Shown: in pieces, positions 46,401-61,400 of the stretch | Layout: each line of letters begins with the position of its first letter | Position numbering within the stretch: the first letter of the stretch is position 1 | From: Catonia carolina | Lineage: Eukaryota; Arthropoda; Insecta; Hemiptera; Achilidae | Direction: 5' to 3' | Assembly (NCBI GenBank): GCA_035578175.1 | Contig: JAQMRL010000011.1 | Coordinates: 62,001-126,000 of the forward strand | DNA: 64,000 nt | The notes under the pieces: generated by a model | Seen by the model: the letters and a program-made list of their open reading frames with translations, nothing else | What the model was told of the DNA's origin: nothing | The model's database searches: none | Translations under genes and position numbers: made by a program

Positions 46401-49400
46401 CTCCTTCCGTTCGGCCGCTACAAGCCAAAAACCGTTTTTTTTCCGTATGAGATGATTGCTCCCGTATGAAATGTTCGGTAGCAGGCGGCCTCGCCTAGTA
46501 GGGCCTTCTTCGCCGGCAGGGCCCTGCTCATGCCATACGAGCTTTTCGTATGAGATAATCGCTCCCGTATGGAATGTTCGGTAGCAGGCGGACTCGCCTC
46601 GGGCCGAGCGCTCGGGCCTTGCACTGATCATGCCATACGAGAAAAAAAAAAAATTTTTTTTTTTTCCCTTTAGTCCGATCGCGCCGGGACCGCGCCAGTT
46701 AGATGCGCCGTTGTAAAATCGCAAAAATGCAACTTAGCCAGGCCTTCTAGCTCCTTCCGTTCGGCCGCTACAAGCAAAAAACCGTTTTTTTTCCCGTATG
46801 AGATGATTGCTCCCGTATGAAATGTTCGGTAGCAGGCGGCCTCGCCTAGTAGGGCCTTCTTCGCCGGCCGGGCCCTGCTCATGCCATACGAGCTTTTCGT
46901 ATGAGATGATCGCTCCCGTATGGAATGTTCGGTAGCAGGCGGACTCGCCTCGGGCCGAGCGCTCGGGCCTTGCACTGATCATGCCATACGAGAAAAAAAA
47001 AAATTTTTTTTCTTTCCCTTTAGTCCGATCGCGCCGGGACCGCGCCAGTTAGATGCGCCGTTGTAAAATCGCAAAAATTCAACTTAGCCAGGCCTTCTAG
47101 CTCCTTCCGTTCGGCCGCTACAAGCCAAAAACCGTTTTTTTTCCCGTATGAGATGATTGCTCCCGTATGAAATGTTCGGTAGCAGGCGGCCTCGCCTAGT
47201 AGGGCCTTCTTCGCCGGCCGGGCCCTGCTCATGCCATACGAGCTTTTCGTATGAGATGATCGCTCCCGTATGGAATGTTCGGTAGCAGGCGGACTCGCCT
47301 CGGGCCGAGCGCTCGGGCCGAGCGCTCAGGCCTTGCACTGATCATGCCATACGAGAAAAAAAAAAAATTTTTTTTTTTCCCTTTAGTCCGATCGCGCCGG
47401 GACCGCGCCAGTTAGATGCGCCGTTGTAAAATCGCAAAAATGCAACTTAGCCAGGCCTTCTAGCTCCTTCCGTTCGGCCGCTACAAGCCAAAAACCGTTT
47501 TTTTTCCCGTATGAGATGATTGCTCCCGTATGAAATGTTCGGTAGCAGGCGGCCTCGCCTAGTAGGGCCTTCTTCGCCGGCCGGGCCCTGCTCATGCCAT
47601 ACGAGCTTTTCGTATGAGATGATCGCTCCCGTATGGAATGTTCGGTAGCAGGCGGACTCGCCTCGGGCCGAGCGCTCGGGCCTTGCACTGATCATGCCAT
47701 ACGAGAAAAAAAAAAATTTTTTTTCTTTCCCTTTAGTCCGATCGCGCCGGGACCGCGCCAGTTAGATGCGCCGTTGTAAAATCGCAAAAATTCAACTTAG
47801 CCAGGCCTTCTAGCTCCTTCCGTTCGGCCGCTACAAGCCAAAAACCGTTTTTTTTCCCGTATGAGATGATTGCTCCCGTATGAAATGTTCGGTAGCAGGC
47901 GGCCTCGCCTAGTAGGGCCTTCTTCGCCGGCCGGGCCCTGCTCATGCCATACGAGCTTTTCGTATGAGATGATCGCTCCCGTATGGAATGTTCGGTAGCA
48001 GGCGGACTCGCCTCGGGCCGAGCGCTCGGGCCTTGCACTGATCATGCCATACGAGAAAAAAAAAAATTTTGTTTCTTTCCCTTTAGTCCGATCGCGCCGG
48101 GACCGCGCCAGTTAGATGCGCCGTTGTAAAATCGCAAAAATGCAACTTAGCCAGGCCTTCTAGCTCCTTCCGTTCGGCCGCTACAAGCCAAAAACCGTTT
48201 TTTTTTCCGTATGAGATGATTGCTCCCGTATGAAATGTTCGGTAGCAGGCGGCCTCGCCTAGTAGGGCCTTCTTCGCCGGCCGGGCCCTGCTCATGCCAT
48301 ACGAGCTTTTCGTATGAGATGATCGCTCCCGTATGGAATGTTCGGTAGCAGGCGGACTCGCCTCGGGCCGAGCGCTCGGGCCTTGCACTGATCATGCCAT
48401 ACGAGAAAAAAAAAAAATTTTTTTTTTTTCCCTTTAGTCCGATCGCGCCGGGACCGCGCCAGTTAGATGCGCCGTTGTAAAATCGCAAAAATGCAACTTA
48501 GCCAGGCCTTCTAGCTCCTTCCGTTCGGCCGCTACAAGCCAAAAACCGTTTTTTTTTCCCGTATGAGATGATTGCTCCCGTATGAAATGTTCGGTAGCAG
48601 GCGGCCTCGCCTAGTAGGGCCTTCTTCGCCGGCCGGGCCCTGCTCATGCCATACGAGCTTTTCGTATGAGATGATCGCTCCCGTATGGAATGTTCGGTAG
48701 CAGGCGGACTCGCCTCGGGCCGAGCGCTCGGGCCTTGCACTGATCATGCCATACGAGAAAAAAAAAAATTTTTTTTCTTTCCCTTTAGTCCGATCGCGCC
48801 GGGACCGCGCCAGTTAGATGCGCCGTTGTAAAATCGCAAAAATGCAACTTAGCCAGGCCTTCTAGCTCCTTCCGTTCGGCCGCTACAAGCCAAAAACCGT
48901 TTTTTTTTCCGTATGAGATGATTGCTCCCGTATGAAATGTTCGGTAGCAGGCGGCCTCGCCTAGTAGGGCCTTCTTCGCCGGCCGGGCCCTGCTCATGCC
49001 ATACGAGCTTTTCGTATGAGATGATCGCTCCCGTATGGAATGTTCGGTAGCAGGCGGACTCGCCTCGGGCCGAGCGCTCGGGCCTTGCACTGATCATGCC
49101 ATACGAGAAAAAAAAACATTTTTTTTCTTTCCCTTTAGTCCGATCGCGCCGGGACCGCGCCAGTTAGATGCGCCGTTGTAAAATCGCAAAAATGCAACTT
49201 AGCCAGGCCTTCTAGCTCCTTCCGATCGGCCGCTACAAGCCAAAAACCGTTTTTTTTTCCGTATGAGATGATTGCTCCCGTATGAAATGTTCGGTAGCAG
49301 GCGGCCTCGCCTAGTAGGGCCTTCTTCGCCGACCGGGCCCTGCTCATGCCATACGAGCTTTTCGTATGAGATGATCGCTCCCGTATGGAATGTTCGGTAG

Positions 49401-52400
49401 CAGGCGGACTCGCCTCGGGCCGAGCGCTGGGGCCTTGCACTGATCATGCCATACGAGAAAAAAAAAAATTTTTTTTCTTTCCCTTTAGTCCGATCGCGCC
49501 GGGACCGCGCCAGTTAGATGCGCCGTTGTAAAATCGCAAAAATGCAACTTAGCCAGGCCTTCTAGCTTCTTCCGTTCGGCCGCTACAAGCCAAAAACCGT
49601 TTTTTTTTCCGTATGAGATGATTGCTCCCGTATGAAATGTTCGGTAGCAGGCGGCCTCGCCTAGTAGGGCCTTCTTCGCCGGCCGGGCCCTGCTCATGCC
49701 ATACGAGCTTTTCGTATGAGATGATCGCTCCCGTATGGAATGTTCGGTAGCAGGCGGACTCGCCTCGGGCCGAGCGCTCGGGCCGAGCGCTCAGGCCTTG
49801 CACTGATCATGCCATACGAGAAAAAAAAAAAATTTTTTTTTTTTCCCTTTAGTCCGATCGCGCCGGGACCGCGCCAGTTAGATGCGCCGTTGTAAAATCG
49901 CAAAAATGCAACTTAGCCAGGCCTTCTAGCTCCTTCCGTTCGGCCGCTACAAGCCAAAAACCGTTTTTTTTCCCGTATGAGATGATTGCTCCCGTATGAA
50001 ATGTTCGGTAGCAGGCGGCCTCGCCTAGTAGGGCCTTCTTCGCCGGGCGGGCCCTGCTCATGCCATACGAGCTTTTCGTATGAGATGATCGCTCCCGTAT
50101 GGAATGTTCGGTAGCAGGCGGACTCGCCTCGGGCCGAGCGCTCGGGCCTTGCACTGATCATGCCATACGAGAAAAAAAAAAAATTTTTTTTCTTTCCCTT
50201 TAGTCCGATCGCGCAAGGACCGCGCCAGTTAGATGCGCCGTTGTAAAATCGCAAAAATGCAATTTAGCCAGGCCTTCTAGCTCCTTCCGTTCGGCCGCTA
50301 CAAGCCAAAAACCGTTTTTTTTCCGTATGAGATGATTGCTCCCGTATGAAATGTTCGGTAGCAGGCGGCCTCGCCTAGTAGGGCCTTCTTCGCCGGCCGG
50401 GCCCTGCTCATGCCATACGAGCTTTTCGTATGAGATGATCGCTCCCGTATGGAATGTTCGGTAGCAGGCGGACTCGCCTCGGGCCGAGCGCTCGGGCCTT
50501 GCACTGATCATGCCATACGAGAAAAAAAAAAATTTTTTTTCTTTCCCTTTAGTCCGATCGCGCCGGGACTGCGCCAGTTAGATGCGCCGTTGTAAAATCG
50601 CAAAAATGCAACTTAGCCAGGCCTTCTAGCTCCTACCGTTCGGCCGCTACAAGCCAAAAACCGTTTTTTTTTCCCGTATGAGATGATTGCTCCCGTATGA
50701 AATGTTCGGTAGCAGGCGGCCTCGCCTAGTAGGGCCTTCTTCGCCGGCCGGGCCCTGCTCATGCCATACGAGCTTTTCGTATGAGATGATCGCTCCCGTA
50801 TGGAATGTTCGGTAGCAGGCGGACTCGCCTCGGGCCGAGCGCTCGGGCCTTGCACTGATCATGCCATACGAGAAAAAAAAAAATTTTGTTTCTTTCCCTT
50901 TAGTCCGATCGCGCCGGGACCGCGCCAGTTAGATGCGCTGTTGTAAAATCGCAAAAATGCAACTTAGCCAGGCCTTCTAGCTCCTTCCGTTCGGCCGCTA
51001 CAAGCCAAAAACCGTTTTTTTCCGTATGAGATGATTGCTCCCGTATGAAATGTTCGGTAGCAGGCGGCCTCGCCTAGTAGGGCCTTCTTCGCCGGCCGGG
51101 CCCTGCTCATGCCATACGAGCTTTTCGTATGAGATAATCGCTCCCGTATGGAATGTTCGGTAGCAGGCGGACTCGCCTCGGGCCGAGCGCTCGGGCCGAG
51201 CGCTCAGGCCTTGCACTGATCATGCCATACGAGAAAAAAAAAAAATTTTTTTTTTTTCCCTTTAGTCCGATCGCGCCGAGACCGCGCCAGTTAGATGCGC
51301 CGTTGTAAAATCGCAAAAATGCAACTTAGCCAGGCCTTCTAGCTCCTTCCGTTCGGCCGCTACAAGCCAAAAACCGTTTTTTTTCCCGTATGAGATGATT
51401 GCTCCCGTATGAAATGTTCGGTAGCAGGCGGCCTCGCCTAGTAGGGCCTTCTTCGCCGGCCGGGCCCTGCTCATGCCATACGAGCTTTTCGTATGAGATG
51501 ATCGCTCCCGTATGGAATGTTCGGTAGCAGGCGGACTCGCCTCGGGCCGAGCGCTCGGGCCTTGCACTGATCATGCCATACGAGAAAAAAAAAAAATTTT
51601 TTTTCTTTCCCTTTAGTCCGATCGCGCCAGGACCGCGCCAGTTAGATGCGCCGTTGTAAAATCGCAAAAATGCAACTTAGCCAGGCCTTCTAGCTCCTTC
51701 CGTTCGGCCGCTACAAGCCAAAAACCGTTTTTTTTCCGTATGAGATGATTGCTCCCGTATGAAATGTTCGGTAGCAGGCGGCCTCGCCTAGTAGGGCCTT
51801 CTTCGCCGGCAGGGCCCTGCTCATGCCATACGAGCTTTTCGTATGAGATAATCGCTCCCGTATGGAATGTTCGGTAGCAGGCGGACTCGCCTCGGGCCGA
51901 GCGCTCGGGCCTTGCACTGATCATGCCATACGAGAAAAAAAAAAAATTTTTTTTTTTTCCCTTTAGTCCGATCGCGCCGGGACCGCGCCAGTTAGATGCG
52001 CCGTTGTCAAATCGCAAAAATGCAACTTAGCCAGGCCTTCTAGCTCCTTCCGTTCGGCCGCTACAAGCCAAAAACCGTTTTTTTTCCCGTATGAGATGAT
52101 TGCTCCCGTATGAAATGTTCGGTAGCAGGCGGCCTCGCCTAGTAGGGCCTTCTTCGCCGGCCGGGCCCTGCTCATGCCATACGAGCTTTTCGTATGAGAT
52201 GATCGCTCCCGTATGGAATGTTCGGTAGCAGGCGGACTCGCCTCGGGCCGAGCGCTCGGGCCTTGCACTGATCATGCCATACGAGAAAAAAAAAAATTTT
52301 TTTTCTTTCCCTTTAGTCCGATCGCGCCGGGACCGCGCCAGTTAGATGCGCCGTTGTAAAATCGCAAAAATTCAACTTAGCCAGGCCTTCTAGCTCCTTC

Positions 52401-55400
52401 CGTTCGGCCGCTACAAGCCAAAAACCGTTTTTTTTTCCCGTATGAGATGATTGCTCCCGTATGAAATGTTCGGTAGCAGGCGGCCTCGCCTAGTAGGGCC
52501 TTCTTCGCCGGCCGGGCCCTGCTCATGCCATACGAGCTTTTCGTATGAGATGATCGCTCCCGTATGGAATGTTCGGTAGCAGGCGGACTCGCCTCGGGCC
52601 GAGCGCTCGGGCCTTGCACTGATCATGCCATACGAGAAAAAAAAAAATTTTGTTTCTTTCCCTTTAGTCCGATCGCGCCGGGACCGCGCCAGTTAGATGC
52701 GCCGTTGTAAAATCGCAAAAATGCAACTTAGCCAGGCCTTCTAGCTCCTTCCGTTCGGCCGCTACAAGCCAAAAACCGTTTTTTTTCCCGTATGAGATGA
52801 TTGCTCCCGTATGAAATGTTCGGTAGCAGGCGGCCTCGCCTAGTAGGGCCTTCTTCGCCGGCCGGGCCCTGCTCATGCCATACGAGCTTTTCGTATGAGA
52901 TGATCGCTCCCGTATGGAATGTTCGGTAGCAGGCGGACTCGCCTCGGGCCGAGCGCTCGGGCCTTGCACTGATCATGCCATACGAGAAAAAAAAAAATTT
53001 TTTTTCTTTCCCTTTAGTCCGATCGCGCCGGGACCGCGCCAGTTAGATGCGCCGTTGTAAAATCGCAAAATTTCAACTTAGCCAGGCATTCTAGCTCCTT
53101 CCGTTCGGCCGCTACAAGCCAAAAACCGTTTTTTTTCCCGTATGAGATGATTGCTCCCGTATGAAATGTTCGGTAGCAGGCGGCCTCGCCTAGTAGGGCC
53201 TTCTTCGCCGGCCGGGCCCTGCTCATGCCATACGAGCTTTTCGTATGAGATGATCGCTCCCGTATGGAATGTTCGGTAGCAGGCGGACTCGCCTCGGGCC
53301 GAGCGCTCGGGCCTTGCACTGATCATGCCATACGAGAAAAAAAAAAATTTTGTTTCTTTCCCTTTAGTCCGATCGCGCCGGGACCGCGCCAGTTAGATGC
53401 GCCGTTGTAAAATCGCAAAAATGCAACTTAGCCAGGCCTTCTAGCTCCTTCCGTTCGGCCGCTACAAGCCAAAAACCGTTTTTTTTTTTCCGTATGAGAT
53501 GATTGCTCCCGTATGAAATGTTCGGTAGCAGGCGGCCTCGCCTAGTAGGGCCTTCTTCGCCGGCCGGGCCCTGCTCATGCCATACGAGCTTTTCGTATGA
53601 GATGATCGCTCCCGTATGGAATGTTCGGTAGCAGGCGGACTCGCCTCGGGCCGAGCGCTCGGGCCTTGCACTGATCATGCCATTCGAGAAAAAAAAAAAA
53701 TTTTTTTTTTTTCCCTTTAGTCCGATCGCGCCGGGACCGCGCCAGTTAGATGCGCCGTTGTAAAATCGCAAAAATGCAACTTAGCCAGGCCTTCTAGCTC
53801 CTTCCGTTCGGCCGCTACAAGCCAAAAACCGTTTTTTTTTCCCGTATGAGATGATTGCTCCCGTATGAAATGTTCGGTAGCAGGCGGCCTCGCCTAGTAG
53901 GGCCTTCTTCGCCGGCCGGGCCCTGCTCATGCCATACGAGCTTTTCGTATGAGATGATCGCTCCCGTATGGAATGTTCGGTAGCAGGCGGACTCGCCTCG
54001 GGCCGAGCGCTCGGGCCGAGCGCTCAGGCCTTGCACTGATCATGCCATACGAGAAAAAAAAAAAATTTTTTTTTTTTCCCTTTAGTCCGATCGCGCCGGG
54101 ACCGCGCCAGTTAGATGCGCCGTTGTAAAATCGCAAAAATGCAACTTAGCCAGGCCTTCTAGCTCCTTCCGTTCGGCCGCTACAAGCCAAAAACCGTTTT
54201 TTTTCCCGTATGAGATGATTGCTCCCGTATGAAATGTTCGGTAGCAGGCGGCCTCGCCTAGTAGGGCCTTCTTCGCCGGCCGGGCCCTGCTCATGCCATA
54301 CGAGCTTTTCGTATGAGATGATCGCTCCCGTATGGAATGTTCGGTAGCAGGCGGACTCGCCTCGGGCCGAGCGCTCGGGCCTTGCACTGATCATGCCATA
54401 CGAGAAAAAAAAAAAAATTTTTTTCTTTCCCTTTAGTCCGATCGCGCCAGGACCGCGCCAGTTAGATGCGCCGTTGTAAAATCGCAAAAATGCAACTTAG
54501 CCAGGCCTTCTAGCTCCTTCCGTTCGGCCGCTACAAGCCAAAAACCGTTTTTTTTCCGTATGAGATGATTGCTCCCGTATGAAATGTTCGGTAGCAGGCG
54601 GCCTCGCCTAGTAGGGCCTTCTTCGCCGGCAGGGCCCTGCTCATGCCATACGAGCTTTTCGTATGAGATAATCGCTCCCGTATGGAATGTTCGGTAGCAG
54701 GCGGACTCGCCTCGGGCCGAGCGCTCGGGCCTTGCACTGATCATGCCATACGAGAAAAAAAAAAATTTTTTTTCTTTCCCTTTAGTCCGATCGCGCCGGG
54801 ACCGCGCCAGTTAGATGCGCCGTTGTAAAATCGCAAAAATGCAACTTAGCCAGGCCTTCTAGCTCCTTCCGTTCGGCCGCTACAAGCCAAAAACCGTTTT
54901 TTTTTCCGTATGAGATGATTGCTCCCGTATGAAATGTTCGGTAGCAGGCGGCCTCGCCTAGTAGGGCCTTCTTCGCCGGCCGGGCCCTGCTCATGCCATA
55001 CGAGCTTTTCGTATGAGATGATCGCTCCCGTATGGAATGTTCGGTAGCAGGCGGACTCGCCTCGGGCCGAGCGCTCGGGCCTTGCACTGATCATGCCATA
55101 CGAGAAAAAAAAAAAATTTTTTTTCTTTCCCTTTAGTCCGATCGCGCCGGGACCGCGCCAGTTAGGTGCGCCGTTGTAAAATCGCAAAAATGCAACTTAG
55201 CCAGGCCTTCTAGCTCCTTCCGTTCGGCCGCTACAAGCCAAAAACCGTTTTTTTTCCCGTATGAGATGATTGCTCCCGTATGAAATGTTCGGTAGCAGGC
55301 GGCCTCGCCTAGTAGGGCCTTCTTCGCCGGCCGGGCCCTGCTCATGCCATACGAGCTTTTCGTATGAGATGATCGCTCCCGTATGGAATGTTCGGTAGCA

Positions 55401-58400
55401 GGCGGACTCGCCTCGGGCCGAGCGCTCGGGCCTTGCACTGATCATGCCATACGAGAAAAAAAAAAAATTTTTTTTCTTTCCCTTTAGTCCGATCGCGCCA
55501 GGACCGCGCCAGTTAGATGCGCCGTTGTAAAATCGCAAAAATGCAACTTAGCCAGGCCTTCTAGCTCCTTCCGTTCGGCCGCTACAAGCCAAAAACCGTT
55601 TTTTTTTCCGTATGAGATGATTGCTCCCGTATGAAATGTTCGGTAGCAGGCGGCCTCGCCTAGTAGGGCCTTCTTCGCCGGCAGGGCCCTGCTCATGCCA
55701 TACGAGCTTTTCGTATGAGATAATCGCTCCCGTATGGAATGTTCGGTAGCAGGCGGACTCGCCTCGGGCCGAGCGCTCGGGCCTTGCACTGATCATGCCA
55801 TACGAGAAAAAAAAAAATTTTTTTTCTTTCCCTTTAGTCCGATCGCGCCGGGACCGCGCCAGTTAGATGCGCCGTTGTAAAATCGCAAAAATGCAACTTA
55901 GCCAGGCCTTCTAGCTCCTTCCGTTCGGCCGCTACAAGCCAAAAACCGTTTTTTTTTCCGTATGAGATGATTGCTCCCGTATGAAATGTTCGGTAGCAGG
56001 CGGCCTCGCCTAGTAGGGCCTTCTTCGCCGGCCGGGCCCTGCTCATGCCATACGAGCTTTTCGTATGAGATGATCGCTCCCGTATGGAATGTTCGGTAGC
56101 AGGCGGACTCGCCTCGGGCCGAGCGCTCGGGCCTTGCACTGATCATGCCATACGAGAAAAAAAAAAAATTTTTTTTCTTTCCCTTTAGTCCGATCGCGCC
56201 GGGACCGCGCCAGTTAGGTGCGCCGTTGTAAAATCGCAAAAATGCAACTTAGCCAGGCCTTCTAGCTCCTTCCGTTCGGCCGCTACAAGCCAAAAACCGT
56301 TTTTTTTCCCGTATGAGATGATTGCTCCCGTATGAAATGTTCGGTAGCAGGCGGCCTCGCCTAGTAGGGCCTTCTTCGCCGGCCGGGCCCTGCTCATGCC
56401 ATACGAGCTTTTCGTATGAGATGATCGCTCCCGTATGGAATGTTCGGTAGCAGGCGGACTCGCCTCGGGCCGAGCGCTCGGGCCTTGCACTGATCATGCC
56501 ATACGAGAAAAAAAAAAAATTTTTTTTCTTTCCCTTTAGTCCGATCGCGCCGGGACCACGCCAGTTAGAAGCGCCGTTGTAAAATCGCAAAAATGCAACT
56601 TAGCCAGGCCTTCTAGCTCCTTCCGTTCGGCCGCTACAAGCCAAAAACCGTTTTTTTCCGTATGAGATGATTGCTCCCGTATGAAATGTTCGGTAGCAGG
56701 CGGCCTCGCCTAGTAGGGCCTTCTTCGCCGGCCGGGCCCTGCTCATGCCATACGAGCTTTTCGTATGAGATGATCGCTCCCGTATGGAATGTTCGGTAGC
56801 AGGCGGACTCGCCGCGGGCCGAGCGCTCGGGCCTTGCACTGATCATGCCATACGAGAAAAAAAAAAATTTTTTTTCTTTCCCTTTAGTCCGATCGCGCCA
56901 GGACCGCGCCAGTTAGATGCGCCGTTGTAAAATCGCAAAAATGCAACTTAGCCAGGCCTTCTAGCTCCTTCCGTTCGGCCGCTACAAGCCAAAAACCGTT
57001 TTTTTTCCGTATGAGATGATTGCTCCCGTTTGAAATGTTCGGTAGCAGGCGGCCTCGCCTAGTAGGGCCTTCTTCGCCGGCAGGGCCCTGCTCATGCCAT
57101 ACGAGCTTTTCGTATGAGATAATCGCTCCCGTATGGAATGTTCGGTAGCAGGCGGACTCGCCTCGGGCCGAGCGCTCGGGCCTTGCACTGATCATGCCAT
57201 ACGAGAAAAAAAAAAATTTTTTTTCTTTCCCTTTAGTCCGATCGCGCCGGGACCGCGCCAGTTAGATGCGCCGTTGTAAAATCGCAAAAATGCAACTTAG
57301 CCAGGCCTTCTAGCTCCTTCCGTTCGGCCGCTACAAGCCAAAAACCGTTTTTTTTTTCCGTATGAGATGATTGCTCCCGTATGAAATGTTCGGTAGCAGG
57401 CGGCCTCGCCTAGTAGGGCCTTCTTCGCCGGCCGGGCCCTGCTCATGCCATACGAGCTTTTCGTATGAGATGATCGCTCCCGTATGGAATGTTCGGTAGC
57501 AGGCGGACTCGCCTCGGGCCGAGCGCTCGGGCCTTGCACTGATCATGCCATACGAGAAAAAAAAAAAATTTTTTTTTCTTTCCCTTTAGTCCGATCGCGC
57601 CGGGACCGCGCCAGTTAGGTGCGCCGTTGTAAAATCGCAAAAATGCAACTTAGCCAGGCCTTCTAGCTCCTTCCGTTCGGCCGCTACAAGCCAAAAACCG
57701 TTTTTTTTCCCGTATGAGATGATTGCTCCCGTATGAAATGTTCGGTAGCAGGCGGCCTCGCCTAGTAGGGCCTTCTTCGCCGGCCGGGCCCTGCTCATGC
57801 CATACGAGCTTTTCGTATGAGATGATCGCTCCCGTATGGAATGTTCGGTAGCAGGCGGACTCGCCTCGGGCCGAGCGCTCGGGCCTTGCACTGATCATGC
57901 CATACGAGAAAAAAAAAAAATTTTTTTTCTTTCCCTTTAGTCCGATCGCGCCGGGACCACGCCAGTTAGATGCGCCGTTGTAAAATCGCAAAAATGCAAC
58001 TTAGCCAGGCCTTCTAGCTCCTTCCGTTCGGCCGCTACAAGCCAAAAACCGTTTTTTTTCCGTATGAGATGATTGCTCCCGTATGAAATGTTCGGTAGCA
58101 GGCGGCCTCGCCTAGTAGGGCCTTCTTCGCCGGCCGGGCCCTGCTCATGCCATACGAGCTTTTCGTATGAGATGATCGCTCCCGTATGGAATGTTCGGTA
58201 GCAGGCGGACTCGCCGCGGGCCGAGCGCTCGGGCCTTGCACTGATCATGCCATACGAGAAAAAAAAAAATTTTGTTTCTTTCCCTTTAGTCCGATCGCGC
58301 CGGGACCGCGCCAGTTAGATGCGCCGTTGTAAAATCGCAAAAATGCAACTTAGCCAGGCCTTCTAGCTCCTTCCGTTCGGCCGCTACAAGCCAAAAACCG

Positions 58401-61400
58401 TTTTTTTTTCCGTATGAGATGATTGCTCCCGTATGAAATGTTCGGTAGCAGGCGGCCTCGCCTAGTAGGGCCTTCTTCGCCGGCCGGGCCCTGCTCATGC
58501 CATACGAGCTTTTCGTATGAGATGATCGCTCCCGTATGGAATGTTCGGTAGCAGGCGGACTCGCCTCGGGCCGAGCGCTCGGGCCTTGCACTGATCATGC
58601 CATACGAGAAAAAAAAAAAATTTTTTTTCTTTCCCTTTAGTCCGATCGCGCCGGGACCGCGCCAGTTAGGTGCGCCGTTGTAAAATCGCAAAAATGCAAC
58701 TTAGCCAGGCCTTCTAGCTCCTTCCGTTCGGCCGCTACAAGCCAAAAACCGTTTTTTTTCCCGTATGAGATGATTGCTCCCGTATGAAATGTTCGGTAGC
58801 AGGCGGCCTCGCCTAGTAGGGCCTTCTTCGCCGGCCGGGCCCTGCTCATGCCATACGAGCTTTTCGTATGAGATGATCGCTCCCGTATGGAATGTTCGGT
58901 AGCAGGCGGACTCGCCTCGGGCCGAGCGCTCGGGCCTTGCACTGATCATGCCATACGAGAAAAAAAAAAAATTTTTTTTCTTTCCCTTTAGTCCGATCGC
59001 GCCGGGACCACGCCAGTTAGATGCGCCGTTGTAAAATCGCAAAAATGCAACTTAGCCAGGCCTTCTAGCTCCTTCCGTTCGGCCGCTACAAGCCAAAAAC
59101 CGTTTTTTTTCCGTATGAGATGATTGCTCCCGTATGAAATGTTCGGTAGCAGGCGGCCTCGCCTAGTAGGGCCTTCTTCGCCGGCCGGGCCCTGCTCATG
59201 CCATACGAGCTTTTCGTATGAGATGATCGCTCCCGTATGGAATGTTCGGTAGCAGGCGGACTCGCCGCGGGCCGAGCGCTCGGGCCTTGCACTGATCATG
59301 CCATACGAGAAAAAAAAAAATTTTGTTTCTTTCCCTTTAGTCCGATCGCGCCGGGACCGCGCCAGTTAGATGCGCCGTTGTAAAATCGCAAAAATGCAAC
59401 TTAGCCAGGCCTTCTAGCTCCTTCCGTTCGGCCGCTACAAGCCAAAAACCGTTTTTTTTCCGTATGAGATGATTGCTCTCGTATGAAATGTTCGGTAGCA
59501 GGCGGCCTCGCCTAGTAGGGCCTTCTTCGCCGGCCGGGCCCTGCTCATGCCATACGAGCTTTTCGTATGAGATGATCGCTCCCGTATGGAATGTTCGGTA
59601 GCAGGCGGACTCGCCTCGGGCCGAGCGCTCGGGCCTTGCACTGATCATGCCATACGAGAAAAAAAAAAAATTTTTTTTCTTTCCCTTTAGTCCGATCGCG
59701 CCAGGACCGCGCCAGTTAGATGCGTCGTTGTAAAATCGCAAAAATGCAACTTAGCCAGGCCTTCTAGCTTTTTCCGTTCGGCCGCTACAAGCCAAAAACC
59801 GTTTTTTTTCCGTATGAGATGATTGCTCCCGTATGAAATGTTCGGTAGCAGGCGGCCTCGCCTAGTAGGGCCTTCTTCGCCGGCAGGGCCCTGCTCATGC
59901 CATACGAGCTTTTCGTATGAGATAATCGCTCCCGTATGGAATGTTCGGTAGCAGGCGGACTCGCCTCGGGCCGAGCGCTCGGGCCTTGCACTGATCATGC
60001 CATACGAGAAAAAAAAAAATTTTTTTTCTTTCCCTTTAGTCCGATCGCGCCGGGACCGCGCCAGTTAGATGCGCCGTTGTAAAATCGCAAAAATGCAACT
60101 TAGCCAGGCCTTCTAGCTCCTTCCGTTCGGCCGCTACAAGCCAAAAACCGTTTTTTTTCCGTATGAGATGATTGCTCCCGTATGAAATGTTCGGTAGCAG
60201 GCGGCCTCGCCTAGTAGGGCCTTCTTCGCCGGCCGGGCCCTGCTCATGCCATACGAGCTTTTCGTATGAGATGATCGCTCCCGTATGGAATGTTCGGTAG
60301 CAGGCGGACTCGCCTCGGGCCGAGCGCTCGGGCCTTGCACTGATCATGCCATACGAGAAAAAAAAAAAATTTTTTTTCTTTCCCTTTAATCCGATCGCGC
60401 CGGGACCGCGCCAGTTAGATGCGCCGTTGTAAAATCGCAAAAATGCAACTTAGTTAGGCCTTCTAGCTCCTTCCGTTCGGCCGCTACAAGCCAAAAACCG
60501 TTTTTTTTTTCCGTATGAGATGATTGCTCCCGTATGAAATGTTCGGTAGCAGGCGGCCTCGCCTAGTAGGGCCTTCTTCGCCGGCCGGGCCCTGCTCATG
60601 CTATACGAGCTTTTCGTATGAGATGATCGCTCCCGTATGGAATGTTCGGTAGCAGGCGGACTCGCCTCGGGCCGAGCGCTCGGGCCTTGCACTGATCATG
60701 CCATACGAGAAAAAAAAAAAATTTTTTTTCTTTCCCTTTAGTCCGATCGCGCCGGGACCGCGCCAGTTAGGTGCGCCGTTGTAAAATCGCAAAAATGCAA
60801 CTTAGCCAGGCCTTCTAGCTCCTTCCGTTCGGCCGCTACAAGCCAAAAACCGTTTTTTTTCCCGTATGAGATGATTGCTCCCGTATGAAATGTTCGGTAG
60901 CAGGCGGCCTCGCCTAGTAGGGCCTTCTTCGCCGGCCGGGCCCTGCTCATGCCATACGAGCTTTTCGTATGAGATGATCGCTCCCGTATGGAATGTTCGG
61001 TAGCAGGCGGACTCGCCTCGGGCCGAGCGCTCGGGCCTTGCACTGATCATGCCATACGAGAAAAAAAAAAATTTTTTTTCTTTCCCTTTAGTCCGATCGC
61101 GCCGGGACCGCGCCAGTTAGATGCGCCGTTGTAAAATCGCAAAAATGCAACTTAGCCAGGCCTTCTAGCTCCTTCCGTTCGGCCGCTACAAGCCAAAAAC
61201 CATTTTTTTTTCCGTATGAGATGATTGCTCCCGTATGAAATGTTCGGTAGCAGGCGGCCTCGCCTAGTAGGGCCTTCTTCGCCGGCCGGGCCCTGCTCAT
61301 GCCATACGAGCTTTTCGTATGAGATGATCGCTCCCGTATGGAATGTTCGGTAGCAGGCGGACTCGCCTCGGGCCGAGCGCTCGGGCCTTGCACTGATCAT

